NCBI RefSeq assembly: GCF_018446385.1
Contig: NC_056001.1
Span: forward strand, 109,160,436 to 109,224,435
DNA from: Zingiber officinale
Lineage: Eukaryota; Streptophyta; Magnoliopsida; Zingiberales; Zingiberaceae
Reading direction: 5' to 3'
DNA: 64,000 nucleotides
A program made the translations under genes and the position numbers. Below, piece by piece: positions 41,208 through 51,984 of the stretch. Under the pieces are notes generated by a model, which did not search any database, had not been told where the DNA came from, and saw only the letters and a list, made by a program, of their open reading frames with translations. Positions within the stretch are counted from its first letter, which is position 1, and each line of letters opens with the position of its first letter.

Positions 41208-44200
41208 GTATCTTGTTCAGATAATCACATTCATCTGCTAAAAATGCCTACAATGGATATCTCAAAATCCATATCGGGAATCAAGGTTTGTCATACCATA
41301 TGGTTTAGACATCAATGCTTTGTTGGCTTAGTTTTACTGAAAACCTTTCCTGGATAAACTTTCGTATGTTGATATATTCTAGTATATCTTCAGCCTCCTT
41401 TTTCGTTTCCTCTCAAACATGAAGGATCCTGCACACAAGTTGCATTTGAGCAGACAACTGGATTAGTTGCTGTTTCCACTGAAGATTATTGTGTACAATT
41501 CTATAGCTTGTTTGACAACCATGAGGTTTCAGAGGTGATGGCTCTATTTTTGCATTCTGATATTATCATCTAGAGCTTGACATCTCTTTTTTCCTTTTAA
41601 GAAAAAGCAAGTTCTCATGATATTTATTTTATTGCTTAGGTCCAAGTGTGCAAAGAAATTTTCAGCCTGCAGATGACGTTATGGTACGCCATTAACTAAT
41701 CAAGATATATTTGCGGTGCTGTATCTGTTATGACTATTACCTTAACTTTTGTTCTGTTGTATCCGTAGCTCTTTGAGTCAATCGTCCATGCATTAGTAGG
41801 CTGTTAGTTTAGAAGCAATTCTAATTTGTAGTTTGACATTTGGAAAGAATGCATTATTTGTACCAACTGCCAAATTTCTGTAAACAGCTTGATTGGAGTT
41901 GCATTTTTATGGATTCTTTGGGTCATTTTTTGCTAAGACATTATTGCTTCCAGGAATTAGCTCTGTAAATATCACTGTTACTGTTGGGTTCCATTAACTA
42001 GAAACAAGTATATTTGATACAACTCAGTTATGGGGTACAAAAATATCCATTTTGATTCTGATTAGCCAGCCACATAGAAGGCAGGGATATAAGCTAGAAA
42101 GTACCACAATTGGTTCCTATTTGCTGGAAACTGGAAATGCACGTGTCATAACTCCCACAGGCTCTCTTTGTGGCAGTTGTGGGGTATTCAATTACATGTT
42201 TCTATTGCTGGAGTAATCAGTCATGGATTGTCTGGGACAAGATAGAGATTTAATTTAGTTTAAAGCTCAATAATTTCTGAGATTCATGCTAAACTACCAT
42301 GCTAGGATTGGTGTGTAGTTTGTGTTTCAATAGAGCGAGATCACAAATTTGCACCTATTTAAATAATGTCTTGGGGATGCATTTTGAGAGAGTTAATCTT
42401 AAAATCTGCTTGGTTGCTGTCATAATTTGTTTTAAGCATGTAATTACTTTTGCATTACAACATAGATAGCTATCATAATTCTTGTAGATGATGAATTAGA
42501 TCTTTGAATTTTTGGCTAACTCTTCGTGGATGTACTTGTACTTCAATGGTTGCAGCTATATGTGGCTCTTGTAGCCATTTCTCTTGATGGCTCCTTAATG
42601 GCTACCATTGATGTGACAATTCCTGAAGAAAAATTAGGGGGTTTGGTTTGTCTAAAATACTGGACTCGTGGTTCCCTAGTGGCAGAGTACTTATTATCCA
42701 CTGTCATATATGAGCCTCACAGGTAAGAAGACTACAAACAGAGCTTCATCTATTGTTCTTTATTTTTTTGTTTATTTATTCTATAAATCTTTCATAACTT
42801 TGCGAATAGGGACCATCAATCTTTTAATTTTCTATGATGTCAATTGGAGAAGTATTTAATTTGGCACACCAATGTGGTCTTTCATATCAGTGAGACAAAC
42901 ATATTTCCTTTTCAATTTTCTAGATACTTTAGTTTTATGTAACAGAAGTTTCATTGGTTTTTAATTTCTATATAGTTTTGGTGCTTATGATTTGGTTATT
43001 ATATCCGCACATTCACGCATTTCTTTTGCAATATGAAAAGCATCCTTGAATGATCAGATCATATCTTATTCCAGCATATTGAACCTTTTGATTGTTGGAA
43101 AAGAGTGATAAGTTTGATTGTTACCATTACTCATTTTAGAGAAATTCTTCAAGTTGACAATCTTGAATTAGTTAAATGTTGATCAATTTTATATTGAAAC
43201 TTCATTTCTGGTCTATATGGTTATGGGCTGACGTTGCTTATCCTTGAGTGATCCATATGGTTGTGGGCTGGCTTAGCTCTTCTTTGAGTGATTGGTTGCC
43301 AAGTTGTTCTCTGCTGCTTAATAATTCTTGGTTCTTTGTTACTGCTGCCGTTATCATTACTACCATCCCATGTTTGTCCCAACTGTTTGGAATCAGTTAC
43401 ATGAATCTTATCCTTCGGAGCTCCAGGACAAATTATAAGATTTTCACTACTTGACTAATGTTTTCTTTGCACTTCTTTAACCCTTTACACCTTCCACTCT
43501 AACAGATAAAATAAACCACCTTTTTATATTTTCTTTACTTTCTGATGTAGTGATGCTCAAGTTTCATCTCTTGCATTTCGCCCTGGACACAACATGGCTG
43601 TCACATCATCTTATGGTGGTGATTTTAAGGTAGTGTCTATTAGGCTCTTTTCTTTCTGTTGCCCCATTGTATATAATGATTAAATGAGTAATCTATTTTT
43701 CAGGTTTGGGTTCATGGTTCTCATGCCGACAGAAATAATGAATCAATCCAGAGAACTGGTTGGAGATGCCAATCTGTTGGTTCATACAAGTATTAAATTT
43801 TGCTGCCAATGAAATGTTTTTTCCTTTATTATATTAATATCATTGCTCATTTGATGCCTTTTAGTTTTTATGATTTATTTTAACATAAAAAATTATTTGT
43901 ATCGAATGAAATTGAAATAATTTGTGGAAGCAGACAGCTTTCAAATCAAGCAGAGATATTTAAAGTAATACTTGTATTTGATGCTACTCAGAGCTGAACC
44001 AGTTGATTGGGCGTATGGAACTTGCAATTTTGTATATACATTAATTATGAAAAAAAGATACTGTTTCTTAATTTAAAGGATGCCTTGTTTTTTAATTGAA
44101 TTATTGGTGAAATCTTTAAACTATTTTTTGAAATTATTTGCTTGCATATATTTCTTTTCCCATCATATAGTGTTGTTGCACAGTGGAACTCCCATGAAAT

Positions 44201-45128
44201 TAATTTCTTTGAATTGATGACAGGGGAAAATCATTAACAGCTGCTGCTTTTTCTGCCGATGGATCAGTCCTTGCTATTGCAGCTGAGACTATAATTACAT
44301 TATGGGATCCAGATTCCAATATTCTTGTGGCTATGATTGGAGATACACTTTCGGTAATCATCATTTTGCCTATATTGTTATCTGGCAAATCGAAATAGCA
44401 GTGAATGTCCTTACATCTGTTTTTTTTTCCTTTTTCTTGTACAGCCAATTACAAAGCCTTCATTTGTTGGGGAATCAGAATATCTGGTGTCCTATACACA
44501 CGGTTTAAAGCCACAACTTTCAGTTTGGAGTACTTCAAATTTGGCATTGTACTGGTCTCACGGGATTGTTACAGAAGGTGTGCATTTTTTGGCTCTTAAA
44601 TGATCGTAGTATAAATCCAAGACTAAAAGAACCAGAAAATTAAAATGAAATAAAAAGAACCAGTCCATTTTTGGCACTTTAGATGTTCATGTCAACAGTT
44701 CTATACAACAACAATCTTGAGTCCTAAAGCTTCTATTTTGCAAGTGTCTCTAGCATACATGCACTAATATTAATAAATTGCAAATGTCCAAAATAGGCAG
44801 CAAGAACCAGTCCATTGTTGGACCAGTATAAACTTACCGTGGCTTTGCGAATGGTGTATGATTACAAACAAAGCTCACATTTTGTGAAATATTTATAGAA
44901 TTTTTTATATTTCTTTAACTTTATACTATTTTCTCTTTGAGTAGTTAGAAGATTGTAATCTTTTGTCTTGTTGATGGTTCCCATTTTTTTACAGCCGTAA
45001 GCTGTTCCCATGATGAATCTCAATTCGCCGTCTTAGCTCTTCTCAGTTCAGCAGGTGATGCTGATGCAAAAGGAAATGGGGTAATATTTTTCTTCGATGT
45101 GGAAGATCCTGTTCCTGTGGCAACCTAA
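41208..45128 (+). pseudogene. WDR75-like (UTP17) gene fragment with introns, captured in the CACTA element
   Basis: Nine exons can be traced: 41208-41285, 41394-41534, 41640-41683, 42556-42722, 43551-43629, 43704-43789, 44224-44353, 44445-44577 and 44995-45128, with GT...AG introns. The translation follows WDR75, a WD40 protein of the small-subunit processome that helps make pre-rRNA in the nucleolus: NHIHLLKMP, VSTEDYCVQFY, LVAISLDGSLMAT, AQVSSLAFRPGHNMAV, LTAAAFSADGSVLAI and FFFDVEDPVPVAT. The third exon lacks one base (frameshift after VQVC). The last exon ends in TAA where the family continues. The N-terminal and C-terminal parts are missing. It is a genomic, unprocessed capture, unlike the retrogene beside it. 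Confidence 0.85.
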
Positions 45129-45343
45129 GAGGAATAAGTCATTTCCTCGATGGCACGGATGAATACCTAAAATCCATCCTCTACTCCACCATTCTTTGCC
45201 ACTCCTCAAGCCGAAACAACTGCAAAGGTAGAGTCAACATCAAGTATTACATTGTGCCTGGCTACAAGAAGACCGGGGCCGCAAAATCCAATAAAGACAG
45301 GTCAAACATCAAGTAGCATTTTGTAACTTATTCCTCTTAGGTT
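45122..45343. repeat. 18-bp perfect inverted repeat at the WDR75 breakpoint
   Basis: AACCTAAGAGGAATAAGT (45122-45139) and its exact reverse complement (45326-45343) enclose about 190 bases. The first arm overlaps the end of the WDR75-like coding sequence. The enclosed sequence contains TCCTCGATGGCACGGAT, which also occurs at about 40700 upstream of the WDR75 exons, so the same short sequence flanks the captured fragment on both sides. Confidence 0.75.
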
Positions 45344-45639
45344 ATATGCTTGGTTAATATATATGCTTAGAACTTGTAAAGACAGGTCAAACATTAATAT
45401 GCTTGGTTAATATATCCATCTACAACACTCCCGCTTTTTCCTCTAAATATGATTTTCATTTAGCACAGAACTAATGCCAATTTTTTTATTTTGATGCAGT
45501 GTTTAAAGAGCTTGAGTAGAAGTTGGCCCTAAAGAAAACTTGTCAGTTACGATATAAACACACTTACGGTATGAATTACATGTATATATAACATTGACAT
45601 ATTATTTAGTACGAGATTTACATGTATGAAAGTTTTCAT

Positions 45640-45807
45640 ACAAAATTTCTTGATTGCCTACAACCCAGGTGTGCTGATGACAAGTTGAAGAAGATGGCTC
45701 TAAGAGTGATAGCTGAAAGCCTTTCGAAGAAGAGATTGTTGGACTTAAAGAAGCAATTCCATGCGATGGACACCAACAACAAGTTAGTCAATGATGAGGT
45801 TTTGTAA
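45640..45807 (+). pseudogene. Calcium-dependent protein kinase (CDPK) exon fragment
   Basis: The frame reads CADDKLKKMALRVIAESLS, then a degraded LKKQFHAMDTNN. KLKKMALRVIAESLS is the autoinhibitory-junction motif of plant CDPKs, and the second part lies where the first EF hand begins. A preceding TACAACCCAG may be a splice acceptor. Only about 50 residues survive and the EF-hand loop is not preserved, so this is a captured and decayed piece of a calcium-sensing kinase gene. It is the third gene-derived segment in the CACTA element. Confidence 0.75.
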
Positions 45808-46029
45808 AACTTGTGTGTTTGAAAAATTATTGTCATGAAGTTAAGGATAACTCATATGATACAAATTTAATTTGTGGATCAATATGTATACATTTTGTTT
45901 GTATAATATAAAGTTTTATTTATTTGTTAAATAGTCTTATTATAAAAATGATTGTGGTTGTGGATATTCAATTATATGTAAATTTTGAGTATTTTTATAA
46001 TTTTGCTATTTAATTAAGAAAAACACTAT

Positions 46030-46436
46030 TTTTTATAAATTTAAAAAGACAACGTTTTTAAGTAATAAAAGACAACGCTTAAAAAACAATGTCTTTGAGA
46101 CCAACCACAACGCTTTTAAAGCGTTGTCTTTGATATGTGCATTTTTACAACAGCATCTTTAACAACGCTTTTTAAGAACGAATAGACAACGCTTAAAAAG
46201 CGTTGTCTTTGTGACCAACCACAACGCTTTTAAAGTGTTGTCTTTGATATGTGCATTTTTACAACAGCATCTATAACAACGCTTTTTAAGAACGAAAAGA
46301 CAACGCTTAAAAAGCGTTGTCTTTGTGACCAACCACAACGCTTTTAAAGCGTTGTCTTTGATATGACTTTCTACAACACCATCTACAACATCACTTTTTA
46401 AGTACATACGACAACGCCAAAAAAGCGTTGTTGTTT
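46030..46436. repeat. Right subterminal repeats of the CACTA element
   Basis: About three tandem units of 115-120 bases, each with AGACAACGCTTAAAAAGCGTTGTCTTTG, a near-perfect palindrome, followed by ACCAACCACAACGCTTTTAAAGCGTTGTC, a second palindrome, and an ACAACA spacer. The palindromes can form hairpins on one strand. An open frame on the minus strand is produced by the repeats alone. Confidence 0.85.
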
Positions 46437-46457
46437 AGCTTTTTTCTTGTAGTGCTC

Positions 46458-46859
46458 GTTCATAAGAGGAATAACCAATGATGCTTAATATGTGATTTCC
46501 TCTTGAGCGGGTCGTGTCCAGTATACCTCTAAACTCAAGGCACCCCCAAGTATAACTTGGATATCCATCCCTTGGTCTATCTCGACCTAGTCATACTCAG
46601 CGTTGATCTAGATATCCATGTCCCCTTTAAATATCTATCCGATCAAGGATTATTTTCATATTAATATACTCATTAATCTATGAGACTTTATCATTAATCA
46701 TATACGTACAGAAAAATAAATAATTAATGATAAATTCTTGCCTTTATTAAATAATTAGCCACAAAATACATAAGGAGTGTCTTGACACATAAGTGCACAC
46801 ACTAACAACCTCCTCCCATTATCAGCATGAAGAAGATTCTTTAGGATGCCCTCAAGACT
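46458..46859 (-). mobile_element. Possible partial LTR element, right part
   Basis: Continuation of the AT-rich sequence left of the CACTA element. A TG...CA segment from 38797 would close with CACACTAACA near 46810. The following bases to 46859 show nothing recognised. No open frame. Confidence 0.3.
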
Positions 46860-46867
46860 GACTTGGC

Positions 46868-47418
46868 TAGGGATGTAAATGAACCAAACGGTTCGCGAGT
46901 TATTCAGAGCTCGATTCGGTAAAAAGCTCGTTCGAGTTCGTTCGTTTATCTTATCGAGTCGAGCTCGATTTCGAGCTCGACAGTTTTATTAAGCTGAGCT
47001 CGAGCTTAAGGATATTCGGCTCGTGAGTTCGCGAACATGTTCGTTTATAGGCTAGAGAGCCAAAAAAATAAGCCTTAAAACGCGCCAAAAAACGAGCTCT
47101 AAACGAGCCAAAAAAAATGAGCTCTAAAATGAGTCTTAAAATGAGCTTTAAAATGAGCCAAAAAATAAACTCTAAAACGTGTTCTAAACGAGCCCGAAAA
47201 TGAGTCCAAGCTCGCTTAACGAGTTAGGCTCGTTAACTTTGATAATCGAGCTAATAACGAGCCGAGCTCGAACTGTTCGCGAGCTTGATAATTCTAAAAC
47301 GAGCCGAGCTCGAGCCTTGTGACAAAAGCTCGATTCGAGCTCGAGCCCGAATATAACTTAAATGAGACAAGCTCGAGCTTAATACTGTTCGACTCGATTC
47401 GGCTCGTTTACATCCCTA
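46868..47418. mobile_element. hAT-like MITE, 551 bp
   Basis: The ends are TAGGGATGTAAATGA and its near-complement TTTACATCCCTA. The flanks are GACTTGGC (46860-46867) and GACTTGAC (47419-47426), an 8-base duplication with one mismatch, as expected for hAT elements, whose termini often start TAGGG or CAGGG. The inside is rich in GAGCTCGA and its partner TCGAGCTC, which can fold extensively. No coding sequence. Confidence 0.75.
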
Positions 47419-47426
47419 GACTTGAC

Positions 47427-48239
47427 CGACCTAGAGTAGTTCTGCTTCCTTTGATATCTTTGTCTTGCACCCCGAAACTAATGTAACCAACCTTTTAAAA
47501 AAAAAATGCAATGACACTTTTTGAATCCCAAGTTGTGTTTCCCTGCTTTTTTCTTGTAATCTTGGATGGAGATGTAATCAACTTCTCGGGGGTGCAATGA
47601 CAAGCTCCATTTGCTAAGTTAAAGACAAAAAAATTTGATTGAGGAGTGAATGCGGGAAATTTAATTGAGGAATCGAGGGTAGAGATACACTATATGAATT
47701 TGGTTGATAGACTTCACATATTCAGTGAAATAATGGATAGATAATTATTGAAATATAAGAACATAAAATAAAAGGGTCAATTATTATTTCACCATAAAAA
47801 TACCAAAATCTTTATCCAATCCCTAATCGATTCAAAATTGGATCAATTTTGAAGTAAAAAAGATCTGCTACTTCATTGGTTGGGTAAAAGTACCACAATA
47901 ATTGAGCATATATTGACGAAATAAATTATTTATACGACTTCATAATTTTTATATTTTGGTGCAATAAATATTTTCTTTTACTTCTACCTAATTTTATAAA
48001 ATAGTAAAGAAAAAAAAATTAACTTCACCCAATTGAACAAATATACCATAAAATATCTACAAAATTAAAAATGAAATCCAACTGACTCAAATAAAGTGTT
48101 GAAATCAACAAATAAAATCCACAAGTTCAAACTAGACATGTCTGACCAACTTCATTCAAAAATATATCTACAAATATCTAAATACAACCTAAGAATGTAT
48201 ATCATAGTGTACACGACCCTTGGACAACCATATAGGAGT
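47427..48239. other. AT-rich stretch, no gene
   Basis: No domain was recognised. Segments near 47465 (CTTGCACCCCGAAACTAATG) and 47570-47610 (inverted form with GGGGGTGCAATGACAAG) could be arms of a very small MITE. The open frame starting at 48096 on the plus strand overlaps ArfGAP remnants on the other strand and is not believed. Confidence 0.4.
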
Positions 48240-48289
48240 AGACGAATTCACTTTATTTACTTCTTTGAATGTTTGTCTTCTTTGAACTA

Positions 48290-50663
48290 CAGGGTCGATG
48301 CTTGTGATCTAAATCCCTTGAATTCATATGTTTTGAAGGATATACCCAAACTTGGTTTTAGGAAATCTTACAACTCATACTTGGACCTACAAAGAAACAA
48401 AGAGTTTGATCTTTAGTAACCAATTTCAAGAGAAACACTGAAATAATTATCAAATAAATTTGCTTCGTTCCTCATTACTTGAATCTGGTTTAGGTTTTCG
48501 ATGCCCTTTAGGAAGAAAAGCCTCATATATTGAGTTGGCATATGAATTGCCGCCCACTTCAATCATGGAATCAATGTCGCTTTCAGTCCATTCTTCTAAT
48601 GTCAAAGGCAGCACCTAAATTTCAACAGTTCAAGAGGTGAAAAAGCAAGTGAAATTAGAAGCGACACAGTATTTTAACACAAAATATCCCAATCTATCCA
48701 ATTGAAATTTCGCAAAAGCAATAGTCTCTTTAGCAGGATAAGCAATTGGTTCCACCCTAGGAACCAATATACACCATCTAAAGTTGAATGCCATGTACAT
48801 AGAAATAGAACAAATAAATGACACAAATGGCATTCAAAAGGCTATGCTAGTAGGGATCTTATTATCAAGCCAATTACTTAAACAAAAAAAAAACAACTCG
48901 GTGCACGAAGCTCCTGTCATGTGGGGTCCCCGGGAAGGATCTATTGTAAGCAGTTTTATCCTGCTTTTTTGCAAGAGCTTGTTTTCAAGATTCGAACTCA
49001 TGATCTTTAGATCACAAAATAACAACTTTACCGTTGAGCTAAGGCTCCCCTTCTATCAAGCCAATTACTTGCACGAGAAAAATTGAAAAAGGCTAGGGGG
49101 AGAAATTTCATAGAGTTGATGCATGAAATGTTTTGCCATTAAAAAAGGTTATTGATTCAATGTTAATGCTGATGTCAACTTACAATGGAATGTCAAGTGT
49201 AAAGGCAATGAATTAAATATCCATATGTAACATATTGGAATCTCAAATAGTACCTTTGATACATCTGTACCAAGAGGCCTGTGAACATCACTACACTTTA
49301 AGCATATAAAAACACCAATATTCGTTTACCTACAAATTGCAATGACGAATTCAGGTTAGAATTTAAGACATCAGTACCGGCCTGCTTGTTGAACTCATTT
49401 ACTATCTAATCAGTCTCATAAATTAACACTTTGCCAAGTCAGTAATGTTGTACTAGCTTGGAATATAAAGAAAATTGTGAAATGAAAAGCTTCCTTAAAA
49501 GAGGGCAACTTCCTATCAATTAACTACGGCAAAAGGTCATTACACCTCAATGTAAATTTCAGTTTCAAATGTTCCAAATTATTCCCATATTCTTATTCAT
49601 TTCACGGCAGGATGCAAGTACTTACGACCACTTTGGATCTGAAGCACTACAATCTGCACAGATGTGATTATCACCTTTGAGCATAAGCTCCTTCAGTTTT
49701 CTCATTGCACCTGTTACATAAAGGATCATGGGGGTATTTTCTGATCTATGAGGAAAATACAAGATTTCTCTAGATTTCAAATTTGTGATTACTAAGTAGA
49801 AGTGAACATTAGATTCCATAAGCGGGGAAATTTTTATCCAAGCCTGGTATATGAAATATGCGATATTTTTGAATTAAATCACCAGTGTCTACTAGGCTTT
49901 AACCAAGCTGCAGTGTTCCTGGAGCTAATGCATCCTAGATGCTTCCAGCAAAGGCAAATTTCTGCATGTGGCAACAACAGTGGCATTCCATAAAACATCT
50001 CAAAATGTCTCTAGTTTTCCACAAAGTTGCAATTTCTTAGATCTCATATGCATCTGGATGTTGTGGACATATTTTTTCCCCCCAAAATATTATCTTCTTG
50101 TAAATAACTGTATATAAGACCCAAACATCACTTAGATCATAGTCTACTAAGATTCCCATGGTGGCAGTGGATGAATAGAAAGTTAAAAACAAACAATTAC
50201 TGAACACCATAAAGAGCTTTGGTCGGCTAAACAGGGAAGAAAAAGAGAAGAGCAGGCAGAGAGCGTGGAGATATGTCTATCAAAAATCAAGTGATCTACC
50301 GTAGGCCAATCATTTATTAAAACAGTAAACATTCAAAGAATGGAAAAGAGTGGAGAATTTATGAAGAATAATGTAGGCTTAATTAAATCACTCCACAACA
50401 ATCAAAAGAGCGAAGCTAGTTGTCATAGCAATTGCCCAATCTACTCGGATAGATTGGTTTATGCTTGTGTACCAGGCACTAAATAATTCAGATAAAAAAT
50501 GATTACTCTTAAGATACAGTTTCCTTGAAATTTGCTTTATCCCAACCAAACGACAAATATTAGATGGTGTATAGCATGCTGAAGATAAGGATGATGAATA
50601 TGAAGCACAACACTAGTGCGCACCTGATGCAGGGTTCTCTGATCTGTAGTAGCGATTGCCCAT
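48290..50663 (-). pseudogene. ArfGAP gene fragment (AGD12/ZAC-like) with introns, broken
   Basis: Exons on the minus strand are 50663-50624 (MGNRYYRSENPASG), 49710-49626 (AMRKLKELMLKGDNHICADC, PKWS), 49329-49254 (TNIGVFICLKCSDVHRPLG), 48614-48460 (PLTLEEWTESDIDSMIEVGG, IYEAFLPKGHRKPKPD) and about 48395-48290 (SKYEL, then DFLKPSLGI). Together they spell the ArfGAP zinc finger C-x2-C...C-x2-C with the catalytic Arg in VHRPLG. These proteins stimulate GTP hydrolysis by Arf GTPases in vesicle traffic, and plant AGD12-type members add a C2 domain, which is not seen here. A TAA arises at the second-third exon junction, and another stop replaces a residue between SKYEL and DFLKPS. The introns are kept, so it was copied from genomic DNA. 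Confidence 0.82.
48880..49053 (-). mobile_element. Au-type SINE in an ArfGAP intron
   Basis: Read on the minus strand it starts GAAGGGGAGCCTTAGCTCAA, has a pol III box B-like GAGTTCGAATC, passes through CTTGCAAAAAAGCAGG and AATAGATCCTTCCC, and ends GTGCACCGAGTTG followed by a T run. This order is characteristic of the plant Au SINE. The 17 bases TATCAAGCCAATTACTT flank it on both sides (48863-48879 and 49054-49070). It was inserted by LINE-type machinery. The divergence from the usual Au sequence suggests moderate age. Confidence 0.88.
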
Positions 50664-50879
50664 GGGGCGAGCGCTGAGGTCGAAAGGGAGAGACCGAGGG
50701 GATGGGCTAGGAGGGCAGCGTGGAAAGGGCGAGAAGAGGAGGAAGACAGGAGAAGGGTTTGGAATTGGGCAGCCATGGCTAGAGCTACAACAAGAGTCGC
50801 TTTGCGTCAATCGAACCGAAGCCAATGAGAGGGGAGCAGCGACGGGTTGAAAAGATAAGAAGCATCGTCCAAGGAGTTG
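50664..50879 (-). other. Link between F-box and ArfGAP pieces
   Basis: About 215 bases of C/T-rich (minus strand) sequence between the F-box fragment and the ArfGAP start codon. It has an open frame from MAAQFQTLLLSSSSS that would end at the ArfGAP splice donor in another phase. It could be the ArfGAP 5' untranslated region or a plastid-type N-terminus. The sequence does not decide. Confidence 0.4.
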
Positions 50880-51042
50880 CGGGGAAATAGAGGGAGGGGA
50901 TGTAGGGCACGACCTCGTTCCAGCAGTGTGAGACGACGCAGGCGCAGGCGGCGACGTCGCGAGCGTTGCTCAGACTAGAGAGGATGTGGTGCACGATGGC
51001 GTCTGTATCCGTGGCAGATGCGGAAGAAGAGCAAGCAAGCAA
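50862..51042 (-). pseudogene. F-box protein N-terminal fragment, frameshifted
   Basis: The frame reads DAIVHHILSSLSNARDVAAC, ACVVSHCWNEVVPYIPSLYFP, a typical plant F-box with a cytosolic substrate-recruiting role in SCF ubiquitin ligases. After LYFP one base is missing, and the continuation NSLDDASYLFNPSLLPSHW is in the next frame, ending at TGA. The start codon region is fused to the NF-YB-like piece. The closest family I recall is the small plant F-box group that includes Arabidopsis At1g10780; that assignment is from memory. Confidence 0.65.
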
Positions 51043-51059
51043 ACTGGTCGATGGAATGT

Positions 51060-51170
51060 CTGGAGGAGGGGGGACCTTGGCATTGGCAGGGACTTCATGA
51101 TCTGAATGATGTTAGCGATGGGGAGGGAGCGATCCTGCTCCCGCACGTTGCCCACCGCTTTCGTGGCTTC
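51060..51170 (-). pseudogene. NF-YB (HAP3-type) histone-fold fragment
   Basis: The frame EATKAVGNVREQDRSLPIAN followed by IIQIMK matches the start of the NF-YB histone-fold domain, a DNA-binding CCAAT-box transcription factor subunit. The next bases read like LPANAK after small deletions. Only about 35 residues survive. It is joined without intron to the F-box fragment on one side and to a retrotransposon RNase H piece on the other. Confidence 0.6.
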
Positions 51171-51214
51171 TGGCGCCAACAACCGTGCTAGACGAAGAAG
51201 CCACCGCCACCGCG

Positions 51215-51500
51215 CTGGCTGCCGGAATCCTAGAAACATTGCGAATATCGCGGAAAGCTGGAGCGTATGCTCTCGAGGAGAGATTAACAGGATCCAGACA
51301 TTGCTGCCTTGTCGGTAGATATCCATCAATAAAAATCTTCCATGTTTCTTTTGATTGTTGGCCTTGAGTTTCACTCAAGAAATTTGTCAAGCCTTAAGCT
51401 TTGATGACTATTCAGGGTTGGTATTAAATATCATATTCACTCAGTTCAATAATCCATTTAATTAACCTCCCAAGGTTTATGGATTGATTAGCACTCGTCT
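51215..51500 (-). pseudogene. Tat-type RNase H fragment
   Basis: Across frames the minus strand reads GRLIKWIIELSEYDI, LTNFLSETQ, SKETWKIFIDG and WILLISPREHTLQLSAIF. The Tat pol at 16920-17160 has GRLIKWATELGEYDI, LADFLTEVY, VWKIYVDG and ALLISPQGDIMQL in the same order. This is therefore the end of the first RNase H and the start of the second from a separate, older Tat copy. Several stops and frameshifts. It is directly joined to the NF-YB piece at about 51215. Confidence 0.8.
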
Positions 51501-51520
51501 AGAGTGTTGTTGGTGAGGAC

Positions 51521-51984
51521 TAGGGGTGCACATGAATCAAGCTAGTTTGTGAGCTTTTCGAGTCGATCTGAAAAATATTCGATTCGTATTCGAAATTATC
51601 AAATTCGAGTCGAATTCGAACATGTTCGAATATTTTTTCGAGCTAAATTTAAACTTATACTATTTTGGTCGATTGTTCATGAGCCGCTCATGAGCTGAAC
51701 TCGAATCGAATTTTAATTATTTTTACACAATTTTAACTTAAATATATGCAAATTAAGATTTGAATAATTCGAACTGAATTCGAATTATAATTCAAATATG
51801 GTCAAATCAAGGTTCGAATATGAGCTCGAATTTTATTTCAAATCGAATTCGAGCTAAAACTATTTATATTTTCAAGCTTCAAATCGAGCTTCGAATATCA
51901 TATATATTTTTTGGAGCTCAAACTTAAATATTAATATTTTTATATTATCCGATTCGATTCTATTGGATAGAGATGCACGTCGCC
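51521..51984. repeat. AT-rich GAATTCGAA-type repeat region
   Basis: Starts TAGGGGTGCACATGAATC, similar to a hAT-like MITE end, directly after the RNase H fragment. It is filled with short palindromic words (ATTCGAATT, GAATTCGA, TCGAGCT). No matching right end or target duplication could be assigned, so it may be a diverged relative of the MITE at 46868. No coding sequence. Confidence 0.45.

Larger units (their letters stand above)
39328..46454. mobile_element. CACTA transposon carrying captured gene pieces (non-autonomous)
   Basis: The ends are CACTACAAGAA (39328-39338) and TTCTTGTAGTG (46444-46454), exact inverted copies with the CACTA terminus, flanked by the 3-bp duplication CTC (39325-39327 and 46455-46457). 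These are the hallmarks of the CACTA (En/Spm) superfamily. The subterminal regions are full of AAAGCGTTGTCTTT-type units in both orientations. No transposase was recognised in the 7.1 kb. The inside holds a processed retrogene (C18orf32/UPF0729 family), exons and introns of a WDR75-like gene, and a CDPK-like exon. It therefore resembles known gene-capturing CACTA elements that depend on transposase from elsewhere. Confidence 0.93.

Noticed and set aside
46159..46407. 82-codon minus-strand frame with repeated LWLVTKTTLFKRCL
   Set aside because: Produced by CACTA subterminal palindromes.
38797..46810. A complete LTR element around the CACTA transposon
   Set aside because: Only one LTR-like segment and a primer-site-like motif were found. 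No second LTR, target duplication or coding domain, so it is listed only as possible.
48096..48416. 106-codon plus-strand frame
   Set aside because: It lies opposite the last ArfGAP exon remnant, is AT-rich and shows no domain.
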